Below, one piece after another: positions 34,376 through 46,810 of a stretch of DNA of 64,000 bases. Source of the stretch: Acorus gramineus (lineage: Eukaryota; Streptophyta; Magnoliopsida; Acorales; Acoraceae); assembly GCA_030737835.1 (NCBI GenBank), contig JAUJYN010000012.1, positions 11,766,729 to 11,830,728 of the forward strand, in the 5' to 3' direction. A program made the position numbers and the translations under genes. Positions within the stretch are counted from its first letter, which is position 1; each line of letters begins with the position of its first letter. The notes beneath the pieces were generated by a model that was given only the letters and a program-made list of their open reading frames with translations, ran no database searches and was not told the DNA's origin.

Positions 34376-34972
34376 CCCTCAGTTTTCCTGAAATTCCAAC
34401 ATTCATCCACGTCAGTAAGTTTGCATTTCCAAACATTGTGGAACTCTACCTCCTATCCAAACACAATTTTGGCGGTGGTGTTTCGTTTAGGGTGATAATG
34501 TTGGCAGCCAGAATTTTTGGTGTTTTAAAACCCACAAAAACACCACTTCTCCATCACCTGGTTGAGTTTCCAAACACAAAGGTTCACACTGTCAAACCAA
34601 ACGCTATCCAAGTATTCTGCATCTAATAGGTGTTGGGGACGCGCTCCATTTGCCACCCATACCCTCAACGCGGCGTATCCAAGATTGGGTGGTGTGGAAT
34701 TAACATACAAAAAGTTTCATATAGATATTCGTTTTATGCTAATGTTAATATATGTGATACATTTTTTTTATTTTATGTATGAATAAAATAATCATAATAA
34801 AATAAATATATATTTAACGTGAAGTTAAAAAATCATCTCAACTAAATCATGAGTTTATAAAAAAAAAATTAACTTAAAAATATGTTACGATTAATAAATA
34901 TCCCTGTACAGTAGAAAATTTGAAATAAAATATACATTGTATCATCCCATTCATTAAAAACAATATGTATTA

Positions 34973-35317
34973 GACCCCGTTTGGTTGCGTGTTTGGGTAC
35001 GTTTTAGCTTTTTCAAAAGCTGAAAAGTTAAAATCGTACAGCCAAATAGGGTAGCTTTTTGCAGAATCGAAAGCTGAATTCTTTTTAATTTTTCTCTCGA
35101 AATCTGTGTTTTAAAAAGCTCAAAAACAACGTTTTTTTTTTGTTGGAATCGATTTTTTTAATTGAAAAACAGCTTTCTCTGTTAAACATTAAACTCCTTT
35201 CAAATATTAAATCCTGAATTAAAAAAAAACATCCTAAAAAAACCAAGGTCTAAAATCATCTTAAAAAACAGCTTTATTCTAAAAACTATTTCTCAATATG
35301 TGTTTGCAAACGGACCG
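34973..35317. mobile_element. Tourist-like MITE (PIF/Harbinger type)
   Basis: A 345-bp element has ends gaccccgtttggttgc and gtttgcaaacggaccg, an imperfect inverted pair of the 'GGTCCGTTTGGTT' kind. TTA flanks both sides (34970-34972 and 35318-35320), the target preference of PIF/Harbinger elements. Internal repeats such as 'aaaagctgaaaag' and 'gaaaacagcttt' pair weakly. Confidence 0.65.
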
Positions 35318-35726
35318 TTAGTTAAAATGTAAATTAAAATTATATATTTCTATAATTAAGAAAGAACGACGTGGAAGTCATTAAGATTGATTTAATGCAT
35401 ATCTAACATTATTTTTTAAATATAGACATTAAAATTTTAAATATGAATATAGATATGATATTTTATAGTTTAATTTTTTTTTTTTTTTTGTTCTTACATT
35501 AGTTAACACAATAAACAAATAGATGAGTAATTGTTAAATTAATAGAAAAGTAATAACATACAAACTGAATCAATTTTCTTTTAATAATTAGGTAATAGAT
35601 ATATGTTAGAATAAGACATTTTTAATCCTGTTTATAATCCAGATATAATGACTGATTTTTCTAATAAGAGTCAAATGACCGGCCACCCAAAACCATTTTC
35701 TTGGACCGCCTCCAGCGAAAAAAAAA

Positions 35727-35991
35727 TTTTTAGTTTTAAGTCCCACGAATCATCATATTTAATTATTGATCCCTTATTTCTTCGTATTTAGATTTTAATC
35801 CCTAGATTTAAAAAATAATTCATGAATAAGTCCTTTTTAAAGACTAAAAAAAATTAAATAATTTATGGATAAGTCCCTTTAAGGATTAAAAGAGAACTAT
35901 CATTTAAATCTGAAAACTAAAACCTAAATACGAAGAAGGGAGGGATCGATCACTAAATATGATGGTCCGTGAGTACTTAAAACTCAAAAAT
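35727..35991. mobile_element. foldback MITE with long inverted repeats, copy 3
   Basis: Same family as 7157-7430. Left 'tttttagttttaagtccc' is mirrored by 'tacttaaaactcaaaaa' on the right, with 'gagggatcgatcactaaat'-type sequence at 35940-35960. The right arm is closer to copy 2 than the left. Confidence 0.7.
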
Positions 35992-35999
35992 TATAAAGA

Positions 36000-38600
36000 A
36001 AACGTGTTAGGCATTGCGTCACGTATATAAGTTCTAACAAGACATACAAATTCTCACTATAATTAGTTAATTTAATCCATTTAATTAATTTTTTATCCAA
36101 TTTAAAAATATATTCATATGATATTCCATCCATGTGCCCATATGAATTACTGAAAAATAGAAAAAATATATATATCTTTTCAAATGAACATTTTAACTCT
36201 GAACAAACTCATTTTCACTTTTTTTCTTTTCTTTTGCTGATTTTACCATTATTGTTGCCTACTATTCCATTTTTATTTCTTTAATTAATCCTCAGGAATT
36301 ACATCAGATGGTGGAATGCATCAAGCTCAATTAAAATCAGTTAAATTCAAATGGGTTCCAAGGGATCAGGTGCAAGCTACTGAAGTATTAATCAGATTCA
36401 CCAGAGATGGTAAAAAGGATAGAATACTAACCAATCTCATGGATGGATGATATGCAGGCCTTACTAAGGCCAGTTGTACATTCACTTTATAATTGTACCA
36501 CTTCTGGGGAGAGTGAATCTCACACCCACCCAATGTAAAGGATAGTTCTAAGTAATGGGAAAAAAAAGTTTGGATTAGTGCATTTCTTTTCAACGTGCTG
36601 CATAAAATACATCTAAAAATGAACTATAGATTTGATTCCATGGTGTAGATATTTGAAAGTAGGCCCCCTCAAACTGACCCCAATCATTAAGAATTCTGTA
36701 CAAAAATTAAGTGCAAAAATCCAAGATGTTAAATACTTCTTGTTCAGTTTTTATTTTCATGTCCAGGGCAGTTGTAGGGGTGGGGGGACTTCAGATTCTG
36801 AGTCCCCACTCCCCACTTTAATGAAGCACCTTCATTATTGTTAAGGTCCCATGGGGCCTTGGTGGATGATGGCCTGCCAAAAAAGGATGGGTTATTAAAT
36901 GAGCAAATCAGCAGCTGAAGCACATGATGTGTTTCCCCCCTTTCTTTTAAATAGGATCAAAATAACCACTCTGCACTAGGTGTGTCTTTAGTGATGGCAT
37001 TAAATTAGATAGGCAACACAGTTTCTATACAGTTCCATCATTCCAAGTATACTGTTTCAAGCATTCAACACTCTGGCCAAGAAAAACTCATATCCCCAAA
37101 AGCAATTGAAGGTTTGTAGAATCAAGGTCTCTGTTTCCATCACAGAAATAGCTTAAAGCATTTAGTTTGGCAAGATGGTGCAAGTGAGGATTATTATACA
37201 TTTTTTTTCTGATGGATGTGAAGAGACGGATTCAAAGGGGGAAAAAAGAAAAGGAAATACCCTGCATTGTTCATACCATTTTGAAATGCACCCACTAGTA
37301 TCTGGACCGGCTATCAAATCTCTGCTTCTCTTCCTGGAAAAAAGTCGGGGGAGAAAAAGAAAAGAACATGGCATGTCAAAGAACAGCTTCAAGCATGACG
37401 AATGAATGAATGTCATGGATTTCAAAAATCCGTGGTTGAGATGAACAATTAAGTGATGCTAACAATAAAGTCTGCCAGTATCCACATGATTCATGTGCAG
37501 ATGCATGTGTCCTGATCACATATCTCAGAAATCAGTAGGCAATAGCACTTTATTTTCTTTCAACCTTGATTAAACACACAAGCAGTTGTTTAGCAGTCGA
37601 TTGACAGCGAATGATATCAACCGACATGACAATGGAGCATCTTTTTTTTTTTTATGGAAAGATGGAGCATCTTATACTATATGTTACAAGTAATCAACAG
37701 AGACACCAACCAAAAAAAAAAATCATGATAGACTAATCGAACCACTGGTAGATTAGTAGAGGTACTCCCTCAAAACCGAGGGTCCCATGTTTAAATCCTC
37801 TTGTTAATGGGGAGAAGGTTTAACCAGGAAAAACACTTGACAGAAAATTTTCAAGATGAGATATGTTGAACTCATGACAAGATCCTCATGGTTTGGGTCT
37901 TAGGGAATAGGCATACTCCACCGAACAATGACCTGGAGACCCATACGCGATTGGCTCTTTAGCTAAAGCCATGGGTTTGCTCCCCATAGATTAGGAGTTC
38001 AATACCCCCCCCCCCCCCCCCCCAAGAGGACACAATAGACCTGGCCTTAACCGATGCACATGATTTGTGGGTGATTCTACTAGAATTTTTTCCAACATTC
38101 AACTAATGTTGGGGTTCCTCATCATCCAAAAAACAGGGACAGAGATGAAAACTTATAGAGCTGGCCCCAAGAGCCAGCTGTATATGCCATAGACTGTGCA
38201 TGTGAAATTGTATATATTAACAGTGAACGGGGTTACATTGCTAGCTCAAGCAGCAGCAGTCCATGGAGACATTATCAGTCTCCACCTCAAGAAGGCTGAG
38301 AACATGGACGCCGTTAGGAGTACAGCCCCAAAATTCATGCTCCACAAATTAGAGTAAAAAAGAAAGATGATCTAGAAAATTTATGTCTCAAATTACCTAG
38401 GAAGATGCTAGTAGGTAGATATAGCATGGATGTGGAGCAGAATTGCCAAAGGAACAGTTCAGGTAATTCTATCTTTTTTTTCTTTTCTTTTTTTGAGAAA
38501 AACAGGTTATTCCATCTTGACATTAAATATCTTCCAGGTTAACAAGATGTGATCCCAGATATTGAATCATTTACAGGAGAAGTTACATAAAGAAATTAGA
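36000..38600. other. intergenic, no gene supported
   Basis: Short open frames (for example 36366-36593 and 37162-37425) have no recognisable domain. A run of 19 C lies at 38005-38023. Two small perfect hairpins are seen: agctggc/gccagct at about 38160-38181 and tggagac/gtctcca at about 38263-38283. Neither looks like a microRNA precursor. Confidence 0.45.
37735..38030 (+). repeat. possible tRNA-derived (SINE-like) segment
   Basis: The stretch 'tggtagattagtagaggt' followed about 40 bp later by 'gtttaaatcctc' resembles split polymerase III A and B boxes. The B box is imperfect. No poly-A tail or target duplication was identified, so this is a weak call. Confidence 0.25.
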
Positions 38601-40320
38601 AAGGCATGTAACTAGTGTGATGACTTTGAATGCACATCGCCTCAAAGAGATGAAAAGTTCAAGACAAAATCTTGATGCAGCTCAACATGCTAATGTGGCA
38701 CAAAGTTACCACATTCTGGCTTGTGAATGCACATCAAAATTTTCATTTAACACCACTCGGAAGAGATTTGGGAAGAGGGATGCTAGTGACATGCCTTGAA
38801 GCCAAGCATCCTTCCAAAATCAAGTTTCCATTCCATTGCCCAGGATGATGAGATCTCCTCATTGAATGTCCATGCCACATCTAGAATATCCTTCCACACC
38901 TTAAAGAGAACAACTCTAGGTTGGAGACCCAATGCAAATCTAGAGCATCCTAAGTAGTACTTCTCACAAATGATTCTAACCCAAAGAGAATCCGGATTGG
39001 AAAGAATTCTCTAAAGCCATATCTCTGACAGGGCATTGTTCATTTTGTGAAGGTTGAGAACTTCCAAATCACCTTTTTTGGCCCGACAAATGAGATCCCA
39101 TTTCACTAAATGGAGTACTTTTCTATTCTCCTTATCACCAAACCGTAGGAAACTCATCCTAATTTTCTCCATTTTCTCTAGCATGTTTCTTGGAACTTTG
39201 AAATAGAGAAAATAATAATGAGGTAGGCTTGTTAGGACCGCTTTTAATAGCACAATATGACCTCCCAAGCTTAGGAGTCTACTGGTCCATCACATAGTTT
39301 CAAATCTTAAAAGCAACGAATCCCAATCCCTTTTCAAAGGCAACTTATGTGAAGGGGAAGCCCAAGATATGTGATGGTAAACCCCACTGCATTACAACCA
39401 GACTTGAAGGTCGGTTGGACACCTCTTCAATTGGGATATTGATTCCATAAAAATTGTTCTTTAAAAATTTACCCTTAAGCTGGACACCATCTCGAAACAT
39501 TTGATGATGAATTTAAAACCTTCCAAATTGTCTTTCCTCTCATCACATAGAAGAATGGTATATCATTGGCATGTTGTATATGAGAAACCTAGGAACCACC
39601 TCTAGTGACCTCCAATCCATGAAGCCAACAATTTTCTTTTTCCTTGTGAATCATCCTCCTGAGCACATTGGCCACAAGAATAAATACAAAAAATAAAAAA
39701 TTACGAGGACTGAAAGCCGAACAATATTGATACATTCTCTTAACCACCATATCCACCTTGACAAAAATCCATAGCTTCCATAGGAATTCCCACTGAACGA
39801 TATCGTAAATTTTTTTCAAAGTCAAGCTTACACAAATAACCCTTCCTCTTACCTATATGAACCCGAGCCATGCACTCTTGAGTTTTGAGCAATTAAGAAC
39901 CCGTCAAGAAGATATCTACTGCGAATGAAGGTTGATTAGCTATGGACTATAGTCCACCAAATCTTTGACAATTGTTTGAATATGATTAGACAAGATTTTT
40001 GCATTGATCTTGTAAGAGGCATTGAGGAGACTAATAGGGTGATAGTCTCCAATTGAATCCGCGCCATTCTTCTTTGGGATAAGACCTATGAATGTAGCAT
40101 TGGGACACGCACACCCTTACTGGCATTCAAAGAACTCATTCATCATCCCCATCACATCCCCTTTCACCAAGTTCCAAAGAATTTCGAAGTAAAGATAGGG
40201 AGCTTTATCTCCCTCCATATCAAGAACGGCCTCCTTGACCTCATCTTCCTCAAAGGGGGCTTCAAGATCTTTGCATCACAACAAAGATAGATGAGGGAGC
40301 AAATTATCATGCCAATTGGA
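38600..40320 (-). mobile_element. dead LINE reverse transcriptase
   Basis: On the minus strand, broken frames carry the reverse transcriptase blocks of plant LINEs in the right order. From high to low coordinates: FIGLIPKKNGADSI with DYHPISLLNASYKI (about 40100-39980), a 'D-x-E-K-x-YD-x-V' like block read as LKKIYDIVQWEFLW (39820), a 'VLVADVL' like block read as FILVANVLRRMI (39670), GGHIVLLKAVLTSLPHYYF (39265), and the post-RT 'FWKDAW' block (about 38850). The catalytic YADD-type box lies in a damaged stretch. Stops and frameshifts are numerous, so the element is inactive. Confidence 0.8.
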
Positions 40321-42400
40321 GAGCCAAGATCCTTCTTTCAGAAAAAGAAGAAAAAAAAAGGATTTAAAGGAATTCACAATTTTATGACTGCAAACCTTAA
40401 TAATGTGCTTATAAATCTCATCATCTCGATGTTTTCCAAATCAAAGGGAGTTAAACAGACACCTGTTACTTGCTCTTTACTTGCAGGAGCATATACAGCA
40501 AAATTAAGTAGGTAGATTTCCTAGGGAAATTCCCCCATGCATTCTGTTGCGATATTTGGCTATCCAAGAGAGAGTGAATAATAAAAAGAGATGATGCTAC
40601 ATGTGTAACACATGGGAACCTATATTGGAGAATGTGAAGGCCTGAAGCAAATTATTTGGGCCAGCGAACATAAAAAGAAATCACCTTCTTGTTGAATAAA
40701 CCGCAATTTGAAGAGGATAATTTCTTGCAAAATTGGGATGTGTGAAGGTGCTCCATTTAAAAGACATCTAGCTTTCCCATTTTCTGGACCATTACCAATT
40801 TTACAATAAGCATTGGGAGCATCCCATCTTCCAAACTGAAAGAAGGCAGATTTCCTACCTATCTGTTGGTCTCAACCAAGGGCTTTACGTCAAGCATCTC
40901 CATTTTGTCAGATTTTTGTATCACCCTAACTAGTTTTCTATACTTGAAGTGATAATGATGGGATTGATAACAGCAAAAGGCGATGAAGAATATCTCACAT
41001 TACAAGATGCTCCAGCGTAGAGTAGCGCCAAGACAAAATGAAATCAGTGAGAAGTCAACTAAACATGCCTAATAATATGAAACTGCTTTATAACTCTTTC
41101 AAGATTCCCAAAACCACGTTAGAAAAATTCCTCGCCATTCTAGTTCAGAAGTCCTCTTCCACATTATCCATGATATACAACAATCCTGGATGTATTCTAA
41201 CCAAAAGATGCATAGGAGAAATAGAAAATATAGCCCATAATCAATTATCTCCCCAACATTATATTGAAAAACATTATCAATCTATGTTCCCATATGGAAA
41301 ACGGAGCAAATAAAATTTTGCCTTCTCATGGTGTCAGATTTCCACTCATCACCATTCAACTTGCCAATGGAACTCAAGAAAGCACGCCAATATGATAAAA
41401 AAAAATACCTACCTTTATTCTAAATTTAAGTGGGTGCAAACTTTCATTTTTTTTAAAAAAAGGGACCATCATCATGCATCAAACATTACATCCATGGGCA
41501 TGATGAAGTCATGCAAGGGTCTAAAACTCCACTAGTATCCACTATCCGTATAACAGATAGCAAACAATCACGTAATCTGAAGCTTAATTTTCCATGCCCA
41601 TGACAACATCACCTGATATATCTTCAGTTAAGTGGAGCCATCGCAATAACCAGTAGACAAAGATACCTTTCGTGTACTTCTATCTTTCAGAATGGATAAG
41701 CAATGTTAGATACAAACACATCAATCTAGACCAACCGACCACCGATATTAGTTTAACTTTTGAAAGAGATCATATAAACTTGTCTAGTTTTACAATGTAA
41801 CTAACTAACTTGTTCTACCATTTCCATTCAAAATTTTACTTAAACTATATGAAGATTTTTTAGGAACAAGATAATTCAAATGCATAGATCTAGCTTATGG
41901 ATGAGACTGCAAAAGAATCATAAAAAAAAAACACACCAATTATAAACACACATAGGAGACCAGATGCATACTCAAGCATGCTCTCATGCCAATACAAAGT
42001 GCATCTGTAGCCCACAATTCACATAACTAGAAAATGTTGGTGGAGGACAGTAAGTCTAAAAGCAATGATCTACATTCTATACAACTGATCTTCGCTGAAT
42101 TCAAACAAAAACTTATACTAGTAATTTAGTCCTCAAACTTGCAAATTTCCCTGTATAACATTAACACCCTCTACTCATTTCTTGTATAGAAAGCAGTTCA
42201 GAACCCAATAATATCTTCCAGTATGAGTCATTCTCGTGAATATGACATCATTGGAAGACCTGAACAGGGAGGACTTGGGGAATTTCCAATGAATTTGTAG
42301 ACAATATAGGCTGTGGATATTCTAGTGTGAACAAATAAATGCAAAGTACAAAATCCCATGCAGTATATTAAAAAATCTAAGAAGTTAAGGGGGAAAAGGA
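40320..42400. other. intergenic, no gene supported
   Basis: This lies downstream of RPB11 and next to the LINE. Frames such as 41038-41313 show no known domain. The first few hundred bases below 42408 should hold the RPB11 3' UTR and possibly one more RPB11 exon. Confidence 0.4.
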
Positions 42401-42407
42401 GCAATAA

Positions 42408-43783
42408 TCAAACCTCCAGCAAGTTCTTCAAATGCTCAAGCTCCTTATCAACGTCATTGATAGCCTGGTTGTAGGCCTGCGCTGGTGACGACTGGCTTGT
42501 TGTGTGTATCTATAAATAACAAATAAACAAACCAAAAAAATAAAACGAATCAAGAAAAAAAAAGAAATCAATCAATTCCACAATTTAGTAACCCCAATAT
42601 CAAAACCCTAGAGAATAACCCAGAAACCCTCCATTCCTATTGCAGAACCCAATACTACTGGCTTGTCATGTATAGAAGCTCATGTTATAAGTTTCGAGTA
42701 AATTACGTCAAACCCCTAGTAACCTAGAAACCTCATCTTTTCATTACAAAACCCCATTTTAAGGCATTTTTAGAGAAAGGTAGGCATGTACCTTAGAACT
42801 TTATTAATGTAATGGCATATGCCCGGTAATTACATCACATCAAGATAGCACAGCCATCCGCAATGGAAATGGGCATCAAAGAAGGAAAAAAGGAAAGGAA
42901 ACCACCACACTCCGGTTAAAGGGGGTCTCTACCGAACACAGTCAGGGCAAAAACCAGCTCATATTCTTCGATGATGAATTTACCCCTGACCAGCCAACCG
43001 TTTTTTGCCCCCGCGCAGGCCTTGCCCCAGTCCTTTATGAAATGGACTGCCATGTTCCAAAAGTTTTCCATACAAGCCCGGGTACCTCTGAATAGTCGAT
43101 GATTTTGAGTTAGCCAAAGAGCCCATGCAACAGCAGGCATGTAGGACTGTGATATCTTGGCTTTGGTACTCCTATCTCCGTTTTAAGGCATTAACATTAT
43201 AAAAATTTCAATACAAACCCACATTAAAACCCCAAAGTATAACCCACAAAAAAACCTAATTTCAATCAAAATGCTCTACAGTCAACAAAAGTAAGACATT
43301 GAGAGAGAGAGAGACTAACCCTAACAAGGATTTTGTACTGGAGGGGGTGAGGGAGCTTGTACCCCGCGAAAAGCACATTCGGGTCCCTGTGGAGTTGCCT
43401 GCACCAAAAACAAAAAAAACAAAAACCCCAACAAAAAAAGGCAATCAAACAAATCAAATGCGAAACGAAGACCTCCTTTGTGAGGTTGATGTTCTAAGGA
43501 AAGCAGGGTTTAGGGTTTTATTCACATGCGGAGGACGTTCCCGATGGTGTGGTCTTCCCTTTCGATGGTGAAGGAGGCCGCGTTTATGATCTTCGTGTCC
43601 CTCTCGTACGAAACCCTAGTTTTCCGTTTACAGTGACACGATCAGAACGACAAACAACAACATAGACATGCATAGAGAAAGAGAGATTGATAGATGCAGA
43701 GAGAGAGAGAGAGAGAGAGATTGATGTTACTTCTTGACGCCTTCGGGGACGACGAAGCGCTCGTATCGATCCGGAGCATTCAT
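42408..43783 (-). CDS. RPB11: RNA polymerase II subunit RPB11 (NRPB11)
   Basis: Four exons on the minus strand, 43783-43731, 43615-43526, 43398-43320 and 42509-42408, with split codons that rejoin correctly (aa|g, at|g). The product starts [15 protein letters not shown], then [40 protein letters not shown] and [20 protein letters not shown]. These are near-invariant plant RPB11 segments. RPB11 pairs with RPB3 through its alpha-like dimerisation fold during Pol II assembly. The frame as read ends in LKNLLEV-stop at 107 residues; plant RPB11 is usually about 116. So either the C-terminus is short or GAG|gtttga is a donor and one more small exon follows. One candidate begins after 'ttcag' at about 42262. 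Intron 3 carries a LINE fragment; intron 1 has a GA microsatellite (43698-43720). Confidence 0.93.
42769..43180 (-). mobile_element. 5'-truncated LINE in RPB11 intron 3
   Basis: The 412-bp insert is flanked by a perfect 12-bp repeat, ttttaaggcatt (42757-42768 and 43181-43192), which I read as the target duplication. On the minus strand it encodes the LINE tail [18 protein letters not shown] and ends shortly after a polyadenylation-like aataaa (about 42805). Orientation is the same as the host gene. The poly-A tail is very short or lost. Confidence 0.85.
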
Positions 43784-43790
43784 GGTTCCC

Positions 43791-43813
43791 CTCTCCCTCT
43801 CTCTCTCTCTCTC
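43791..43813 (-). promoter_or_regulatory. (CT)n/(GA)n run in the RPB11 leader
   Basis: A tract of ctctctctct type starts 8 bp upstream of the ATG; on the transcript it reads as GA repeats. GAGA-binding BPC factors or leader-structure effects are possible. Function is inferred only. Confidence 0.4.
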
Positions 43814-43849
43814 TGCCCTTTTTTTTTCCTCCTGTTTTTTATGCACTAT

Positions 43850-46790
43850 TGAATATTGAGACGCAAAACCCTGTTTTGGTTGCCAAATAAGTGATGAATA
43901 CGGTCAAATACGGATAATAATAATTTCAAATATTTATTTATCTGTAATTTGTAAAAATAACTAGACATGATAATAAGAGGTTAAAACCACCCCCATCAAG
44001 TTATAACCCCACCCCAAAAAAAAATTATGGGATTGGTTGGAAAAGAAGAAAAGAGAGAGAACAAAAGTGAGTGAGTGGAGGCAGGGATGGTGGCAGTGTT
44101 AGGTGGAAGACGGTGACAACAGTGAGAGAAAAGAAAGAGATAAAATAAAGAGGGGGAGGGCAGTGAAGAGGAAGCAGAGAGCGAAAGCGATTAACATAGA
44201 TTGTCCCCTCCCCTCTCTTTTTCCTCCCACCGCTCTTCGTTATCATCCTCTCCACCCACCATCCTCTGCACAACCCCCCCCCCCCCCCCCAATCTAACCC
44301 AAACCCTCTCTCTCTCCCTCCCTCTCCACTCCCTCTATTTTCTTCTCTATCTTTTTTTTTAAGGTTGTAACTCTATCTAAAAAAAAATTATAATGGCGTG
44401 GTTACACATCACGTTAAATATTAACTTTAATTTGATTTTTTTTTATGTCTTTTGAGTGATGGTGTGATTTCAATGTAACTTTTTTATATATATAAAATTT
44501 CACTTAGTTTTGTTCTACTTATGTGATTTTTTTTTTGTGGCATATGAATATCTCACATTTTAATCTTAATTTTTTTTTCTAATTTTAAATAACTATATTT
44601 ATATATGAATCTGATGAGATTTTAAATATGCATTTAGAACAATACTATTTGAATTTTATATCAATCTTATCTGGATTTCATAGGATTTTATTAGATTAGA
44701 GCGGCATATAATTCAAATATTATTAAAATGTAATAAATCTAAATTTAAATAAGATTCACATCTAAATAAGATAAAGTTGAGGTTGGATAAATAGATGAAA
44801 ATAATACACATGAAAGTGTGCAAGTGCACTGGAGACGTGATTTTACATCACATATTTGCCAAGAAGACAAAAATTAGTGAAACCAATTTTACAATTAAAA
44901 GTAGTCCATGGGTCAAATCTATGATTAAAGATATCAATATTATTTATGAAATTTTCCCTTTTTTTGTACATTGTAATTGATAGAATAACATTTATGTCCT
45001 ATTTTTCATACATATTTGATCAATTTTAATAAAGAGAAAATAATATAACATTTATATTATAAAAATAGGTTATATCATTAAAATCCAATCCAATTGCCAA
45101 AACACACCATGAATTTTTATCTAGTCTTTAATCAAATCAATTCTGTGTACATTGACTTTGAGTTAGTTTTCTCATCTCTGTTGCACTCTTTATGGGATGA
45201 GTTACGCGCAACAGTTTAAAATGAGATTTTCTCATAACCCCGTTGTTATTATAAAAATGCATGTACATATATCAGTCAAATTCAAATTAATAATAAAATT
45301 TATTTCATAGATGTGACATTTTCATGTTCTTTGTAAAGAGAATTTGAAGGTTTTAATTATAGTTCAAGAAAACATATGTTGAAATTTTGAATTGAATGAC
45401 TTATTATCTTGTACATTTAAGTGCCAATTTGATGGCAAATGTAATTAGTGGAAATAGATTCATATTTAATCTAGCATTTATTCATGATACCTTATATTTG
45501 GATTGATATTATTACTTTAAGATAAAATAAGAAAAAGTATATTATATTTTCTAAAAGTGTCATATTAGAATCCAATGCATTGTGCATAGTCTTAATTTGT
45601 CCTCTTCTCGAAAATGGTTATTTAAGAATCTAATTTTAATTTGTATGTGAATCTAAGCTTACCTAAATCCAATAACTCATGTTAAAGTGATTAATATCAC
45701 CATTTATTTTAAAAGCAAAATTAGGAGCAAGTAAATGAGTTCATATATATTTTTTGTTCGATGGAAAAAAAAGAACTAGTTGGAAAAAAACATATGGAGG
45801 AGTATGAGAAAAAAAGGCTTTTTTCTCTTGAGCTTCTATTCCTTTCATCTATGTATACATTTCTCATAGATCTCAGTCCAAAGAGGCACTTAATCATTTC
45901 CAAATAAGTTTGGTCTCGATAAATTTTAAAATTTTTATGAAGTGAATTATCCATTAATTACTTAAATTAATTCATTGATTATAACTAATCATTTTTCTGA
46001 GTTTGCAAGATGCTAAAAAAATAATAAAGATGGCATTGCACAAAATACAACCACCAATGAGATATATATATATATTAGTTAGTTAAATATACAAAATTTT
46101 GATTTTCATATAATGTATATATATATATATATAATTCATAGGCATATATAATTATTTTATCATAAAATACCATTTTAAAAAAATAAAAATATACATAAAA
46201 AAATTCAAAACATACAAAAAATGCAGTTGTTGCACAATGAAACTCGGAAAATGTTAGACCCAACAAAAACTCAAACAATACATGTTTTTATTTCTTAAAA
46301 TAGATATATACTTCATCTAATGATGTATATGTTTTAACAAAAAGTGTCTATTACTCAATTTTGAATTGAATGAACCAATTTTTAATAAGAATGCGAAAAA
46401 ATTTAACGAGATATATGCTTTGCTAGATTTATAACGATGTATATAAAATTACTTTTATATTATAAAAAAAACTAAGTGTATCAGTGGGCATAAAACCTCT
46501 ATCCAATTTTAAAACCAAATTTCAACAAAATACAAGCTAAACCACTCCAAAAAAGAAATAGATAATACGCATGTATATGTTTTTATGACGTAGTAATATA
46601 AGCCCACTTGGGCCATTTCACAAAAAAAAGAAAAAAAAAACACAAATTACTTGCACCCATGTAATAAATATGATAAAAAAAAAACACAATATATATCAGA
46701 TAAAACCTATGCACAAGGTCCATTCATACGAGCACCATCAAATAGTAAACCATATTTCTGTGTTTGTGCCCCCAGAAAACTAAAAATCTG
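43850..46790. other. gene-free AT-rich intergenic region
   Basis: A GA-rich then CT-rich block lies at 44035-44350, with a C17 run at 44274-44290, similar in style to 3430-3660. The rest is very AT-rich without recognisable genes. The block at 46280-46490 is related to 6640-6860 (shared 'catctaatgatgtatat' and 'gaaaaaatttaac'). Confidence 0.5.
46280..46490. repeat. dispersed repeat shared with 6640-6860
   Basis: Both copies contain, in order, a 'tatatactt(t)' block, 'tctaatgatgtatat', 'ttgaattgaat' or 'gagttgaatta', and 'gaaaaaatttaac'. This copy ends next to 'aagtgtatcagtggg', so it may belong to the larger GCGTTGATACAC element. Confidence 0.45.
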
Positions 46791-46793
46791 TCT

Positions 46794-46810
46794 CACGTGA
46801 GAGTCACGTG
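46794..46810. promoter_or_regulatory. twin G-boxes upstream of the PHD gene
   Basis: Two cacgtg hexamers (46794-46799 and 46805-46810) are spaced 11 bp start to start, about one helical turn. They lie 460 bp upstream of the PHD gene ATG and ahead of 'cctatttatcg' (about 46837), a weak TATA-like site. G-boxes bind bZIP and bHLH factors. Confidence 0.5.

Noticed and set aside
38160..38290. Possible microRNA hairpins
   Set aside because: The two perfect stems are only about 7 bp each; a plant precursor needs a stem of roughly 20 bp or more around the mature RNA.
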